From assembly GCA_002392745.1 (NCBI GenBank), contig DGHR01000018.1, positions 2,744 through 66,743 on the forward strand: a stretch of DNA of 64,000 bases, in the 5' to 3' direction. Position numbers and translations under genes: made by a program. This stretch comes from Bacteroidales bacterium UBA3843 (GTDB taxonomy: Bacteria > Bacteroidota > Bacteroidia > Bacteroidales > Paludibacteraceae). This document shows, in pieces, positions 60,765 to 64,000 of this stretch. The number at the start of each line of letters is the position of its first letter. Positions within the stretch are counted from its first letter, which is position 1. The notes beneath the pieces are model-generated. The model made no database searches. It saw nothing but the letters and a program-made list of their open reading frames with translations, and was not told the DNA's origin.

Positions 60765-61328
60765 ATGAGCAAAGAAAAGCAAAACATAAAAGACGAGAAT
60801 TTGGAGAATCCCGTAGAACAAGAGAATCTGGATTCGCAAGAAGCGTCGGCTGGTCAGGAACAAACAGAGCCGACAATCGAAGAGCAATTGACCGAGGCGC
60901 AGGAACGTATATCAGAACTGGAGGACAAGAACTTGCGTATGATGGCGGAGTTTGACAACTATCGCCGCCGTACCAACAAAGAGAAACTGGAACTGATGGC
61001 GACTGCCGGAGAACGGATCTTCAAGGAAATGTTGCCATTGGTAGATGATTTTGAACGTGCTACAGAAGCAATGGACAAGACAGAGGATATCAATGCCCTG
61101 CGCGAAGGAATCCGGCTAATACAGCAGAAATTTGTTTCGTTTCTGGAAAAGAATGATGTGCATGCCATTGAAACGGACGGTGCAGATTTTAACACGGATG
61201 AACATGAAGCGGTGACGACTTTTGCAGCCGGAGAGGATAAAAAGGGCAAGGTGATAGATTGTACCCAGCGAGGCTACAAACTGGGTGAGAAAGTAATACG
61301 ATTTGCAAAAGTGGTCGTCGGTGAATAA
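60765..61328 (+). CDS. grpE: Nucleotide exchange factor GrpE
   Basis: The 187-aa product has an acidic N-terminal tail and long coiled coil (about 40-100), then the conserved KEMLPLVDDFERA, and the C-terminal head (GADFNTDEHEAV, KGKVIDCTQRGYKLGEKVIRFAKVVV partly quoted). GrpE releases ADP from DnaK. It lies directly before dnaJ. dnaK is not in this window. Confidence 0.95.
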   Translation: MSKEKQNIKDENLENPVEQENLDSQEASAGQEQTEPTIEEQLTEAQERISELEDKNLRMMAEFDNYRRRTNKEKLELMATAGERIFKEMLPLVDDFERATEAMDKTEDINALREGIRLIQQKFVSFLEKNDVHAIETDGADFNTDEHEAVTTFAAGEDKKGKVIDCTQRGYKLGEKVIRFAKVVVGE

Positions 61329-61410
61329 TTCCGGTTTCCATTTGTTCATTTTCCATTTTCTTAAATGTTTCCATTTGGATGCTTGACCTATTGACAAACA
61401 GTAAAGACAC

Positions 61411-61473
61411 AATGGTAAAACGAATAAATAAAAGACCAAGTTGTAAATGACAAAATCGTGAATGATTTTATGG
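61411..61473. repeat. Heptamer-period stretch covering the dnaJ start
   Basis: AATGGTA, AAACGAA, TAAATAA, AAGACCA, AGTTGTA, AATGACA, AAATCGT, GAATGAT, TTTATGG. Several units match those at the tetR start. Confidence 0.5.
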
Positions 61474-62627
61474 CAGAAAAAAGAGATTATTATGAAGTGC
61501 TCGGCGTCGACAAAACCGCCAGCGCCGAGGAGATAAAGAAAGCCTATCGCAAAAAGGCTATTCAATACCATCCCGATAAGAATCCTGGGGATAAAGAGGC
61601 TGAAGAGAAATTCAAAGAGGCTGCCGAGGCCTATGAAGTGTTGTCTGACCCTCAGAAACGCCAGCGTTATGACCAATTTGGAATGGCCGGTATGCAAGGT
61701 GCCGGCGGATTCAGTGCCGGCGGAATGTCGATGGAGGATATATTCTCTCATTTCGGAGATATTTTCGGCGGAGCCGGATTTGATTTAGGCGACTTGTTTG
61801 GAGGTGGAGGCGGTGGCCGAAACCGTGGTCCTCGCGTCCGTCGAGGTAGCGATATGCGCGTGAAAGTGCATTTGACGCTCGAAGAGATTGCTGCCGGATG
61901 CGAGAAAAAAATCAAAGTCCGCAAACTGGTTCAATGCAAGGATTGTAACGGAACAGGAAGTGCAGACGGACGCACAGAGACATGCCCGACATGCAAAGGA
62001 TCCGGACGTACTATTCGTCAGCAACGCGGTATATTCGGAATGATGCAAGTCCAAACCGAGTGCGAGACATGCAACGGAGAAGGCACCGTGATAAAAAACA
62101 AGTGTCCGAAATGTGGCGGTCAGGGCGTAGTGCGCGATGAAGAAATCATCACGATTACTATTCCGGCCGGTGTCGCAGGCGGTATGCAACTGACAGTCCC
62201 CGGCAAGGGAAATGCAGCTCCATATGGAGGTGTAAATGGAGACTTGCTGGTATTGATTGAAGAGGAAGAACATAAGGATTTCATCCGCCAGGATAGCGAT
62301 TTGATATATAATCTTCTTCTGGATATGCCGACAGCCGTTCTGGGTGGACAAGTGCAAATCCCGACCCTGACAGGCGAGGCCAAGATTACCATTACTCCGG
62401 GAACACAACCCGGCAAAGTGCTGCGCATGAGAGGTAAAGGGTTGCCGCAGATAGACCAATACGGGCGTAATTACGGAACCGGAGATTTGTTAATCAACGT
62501 AAGTGTGTATATCCCTGAAAAACTGAGCAAAGACGAACGCAAACTAATCGAACAGTTGCAAGACAGCCCGAACATTGCTCCGGGAACCGCAAACAAAAAG
62601 AATTTTTTCCAAAACCTGTTTGGCTAA
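61470..62627 (+). CDS. dnaJ: Chaperone DnaJ
   Basis: The start at 61470 (MAEKRDYYEVLGV) is preferred over a GTG 12 bp upstream. The 385-aa product has the J domain with HPD (YHPDKNPGD), a Gly/Phe-rich region, four CxxCxGxG zinc motifs (CKDCNGTG, CPTCKGSG, CETCNGEG, CPKCGGQG) and the C-terminal substrate-binding domain. It is the J partner of DnaK. Its stop overlaps the next start by one base. Confidence 0.97.
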   Translation: MAEKRDYYEVLGVDKTASAEEIKKAYRKKAIQYHPDKNPGDKEAEEKFKEAAEAYEVLSDPQKRQRYDQFGMAGMQGAGGFSAGGMSMEDIFSHFGDIFGGAGFDLGDLFGGGGGGRNRGPRVRRGSDMRVKVHLTLEEIAAGCEKKIKVRKLVQCKDCNGTGSADGRTETCPTCKGSGRTIRQQRGIFGMMQVQTECETCNGEGTVIKNKCPKCGGQGVVRDEEIITITIPAGVAGGMQLTVPGKGNAAPYGGVNGDLLVLIEEEEHKDFIRQDSDLIYNLLLDMPTAVLGGQVQIPTLTGEAKITITPGTQPGKVLRMRGKGLPQIDQYGRNYGTGDLLINVSVYIPEKLSKDERKLIEQLQDSPNIAPGTANKKNFFQNLFG

Positions 62628-63490
62628 TGAAGCAGAGGAGGCTATGGATAGTGACAATAGTATTGTGCCTGTGCATGTATACGCGTGCAGAGGTCCCCAT
62701 AGTCGCTCCTGATCTCAGCCAACCAACCGGTATCGCACCTGCTTATTTTGGACCTAACGCCTTTCCCGTACCGGAGATGACGGACGGTAGAACAAACAGC
62801 CATCTGCGCCTTGAATTGGCGGCGGATGGCTATTTCGGTTATCAAAACAACCGCACAGCAGATGTATTCATGCGGCTTTCTGTACCGCTATTCACCCGAT
62901 GGGCTAATCTGACAATATGGATGCCGGTATATGAATGGTACAACCAATATGACGGGAAAGGAAGCGGTGCGGGCGATGCATATGTGTCCACGGAAATACA
63001 GGTGTTGCATAGCGACTGGTTCCATTCGGATAAAGCGAAATGGATTCCGCAGGCTGCCATACGTGTGGGCCTGAAATCCGCTAGCGGAGGACAGTTCGAA
63101 CGCCGGAGACACTTTGATACGCCGGGCTATTTTTTTGACCTGAGTATAGGCAACTCGCTCAGGCACAAGGACTGGGAGTTCCGTCTGGCAGGGTCGGCCG
63201 GATTCCTGTGCTGGCAGACGGATAATGGACGTCAGAACGATGCGGTCATGTATGGACTTCAGGCGTTGGCTAAACATAAGTATGTGTCGCTACAGGCTAC
63301 ATGGGGAGGCTATGTGGGTTGGGAACGTCACGGCGATGCACCCATGATTCTTCGTGCTAAGTTGGCCGGTCATGTCAAAGGTTTTGAACCTTATCTCCAG
63401 TATCAATGGGGAATAAAAGACTATCCCTTCCACCAGGTTCGCATAGGCTTGGCCTATCATATTAATATTCTTCGTCCTAAGACCCCATGA
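62627..63490 (+). CDS. Outer-membrane beta-barrel-like protein
   Basis: The 287-aa product has a signal peptide (..LCLCMYTRA-EV) and alternating aromatic strands (HLRLELAADGYFGYQ, VRIGLAYHINIL). No family is recognised. It overlaps dnaJ and the next gene by 1 and 4 bp, so it is in the grpE-dnaJ transcript. Confidence 0.75.
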   Translation: MKQRRLWIVTIVLCLCMYTRAEVPIVAPDLSQPTGIAPAYFGPNAFPVPEMTDGRTNSHLRLELAADGYFGYQNNRTADVFMRLSVPLFTRWANLTIWMPVYEWYNQYDGKGSGAGDAYVSTEIQVLHSDWFHSDKAKWIPQAAIRVGLKSASGGQFERRRHFDTPGYFFDLSIGNSLRHKDWEFRLAGSAGFLCWQTDNGRQNDAVMYGLQALAKHKYVSLQATWGGYVGWERHGDAPMILRAKLAGHVKGFEPYLQYQWGIKDYPFHQVRIGLAYHINILRPKTP

Positions 63491-64000
63491 AGCGCTGGTT
63501 CTTCATAGGGGTTCTGTTGGCTCTTACGCATTCTCTTTATTCTGCTGCACTGGGCGTTGATAGCGTGAGTAGTACATTCTTTCGAGATTGGTATCAAACT
63601 ACCGACCTCAGCCATTATTTGGATAACAGCAGTCCGTATGTGGTCTACGAAACAGAGACGACAGGCGAATGGAATCTGGGCGATAGAAGGGTCTTTTCTA
63701 TTGCCGGCAATTCTTTCCGCCAGACTAAGTATTCCCTTAACGGGATGCGTGTGGACAGCCGTACGCAGCCCGGGGATGCGCTCTTGTACTTCGGTATGGA
63801 CCGCACCTCGCTGGCGCTGGATTATCATCGTGGAGAGTTGTCCTTCTCGGATGATAGTACCCAGCAGTGCGTTGTGCGGCTGACGGGGAATGCGGGTGGA
63901 TTAGGAGGCATTTCTCCCGGCACACGTCAACTCATCAACCTCTTTCACCACTCAGCCTCCGAACGTACGATAGACTCGCGCCCTGTTCAGATGCGCAATC
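63487..64000 (+). CDS. Secreted or outer-membrane protein, 5' part (partial)
   Basis: ATG at 63487 overlaps the preceding stop (ATGA). At least 171 codons are open to the end of the window. A signal peptide is present (MKRWFFIGVLLALTHSLYSA). The visible part has plug-like features (FSIAGNSFRQTKYSLNGMRV) but no clear family. Confidence 0.75.
   Translation, partial: MKRWFFIGVLLALTHSLYSAALGVDSVSSTFFRDWYQTTDLSHYLDNSSPYVVYETETTGEWNLGDRRVFSIAGNSFRQTKYSLNGMRVDSRTQPGDALLYFGMDRTSLALDYHRGELSFSDDSTQQCVVRLTGNAGGLGGISPGTRQLINLFHHSASERTIDSRPVQMRN

Overview
The window comes from a Bacteroidales chromosome, probably an anaerobic gut or rumen lineage. Evidence for this is the repeated Bacteroidetes promoter (TTTG or CTTG, exactly 20 nt, TAnnTTTG) seen about a dozen times, a SusC/SusD pair, BACON/InlB-type surface proteins with short C-terminal sorting motifs, and the GGGtGRT plus NifU-like pair. 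No phage, insertion sequence or CRISPR array was found.

Layout. 0-6.6 kb: 3' end of rpoC, a 1435-aa repeat-rich surface protein, a 43-aa peptide, then secG and lptE on the minus strand. 6.9-13.4 kb: a sigma-54 activator divergent from a polysaccharide export lipoprotein, a tyrosine autokinase (Wza/Wzc type) and topB. 13.5-22 kb: a compact pectin locus (susC, susD, PL1 pectate lyase, GH28 polygalacturonase). 23-32.3 kb, minus strand: FAD-dependent oxidoreductase, recA, nth, DUF4924, hslR, an LTA-synthase-like sulfatase, pth, rplY, tRNA-Gln and tyrS. 32.5-38.5 kb: a five-gene operon of small envelope proteins, then two outer-membrane barrels. 38.7-46.9 kb: GGGtGRT/NifU-like pair, several orphans, a GHL10-type glycosidase, recF and an NtrC-like response regulator. 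47-56 kb: an OB-fold surface protein and a tetR-tolC-mfp-RND-PII efflux operon. 56-64 kb: PAP2 phosphatase, ABC ATPase, ruvB, a DUF4421-like barrel, HAD hydrolase, grpE, dnaJ and two envelope proteins.

The most unusual signal is a dispersed class of short tandem arrays, usually exactly four units of 7, 8, 9, 10 or 11 bp. They fill gaps between genes of the same operon, often flush with a stop codon or supplying a non-ATG start codon, and also sit in frame inside conserved genes (recF, the response regulator, the FAD oxidoreductase, the GHL10 glycosidase, topB, the ABC ATPase). The same 28-bp array (four heptamers) occurs in recF and in the GHL10 gene in the same frame. I know of no description of this in Bacteroidales; heptameric STRR repeats of cyanobacteria are the nearest precedent I can name.

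A second theme is sigma-54: two activators with unusual domain content, and two near-consensus -24/-12 promoters, one before a likely small RNA with its own terminator (32.4 kb) and one just upstream of grpE-dnaJ (60.7 kb). Other points of interest are a perfect inverted repeat at the recA start site, and a 45-bp tandem array that repeats the 3' end of the PII-like gene together with its stop codon.
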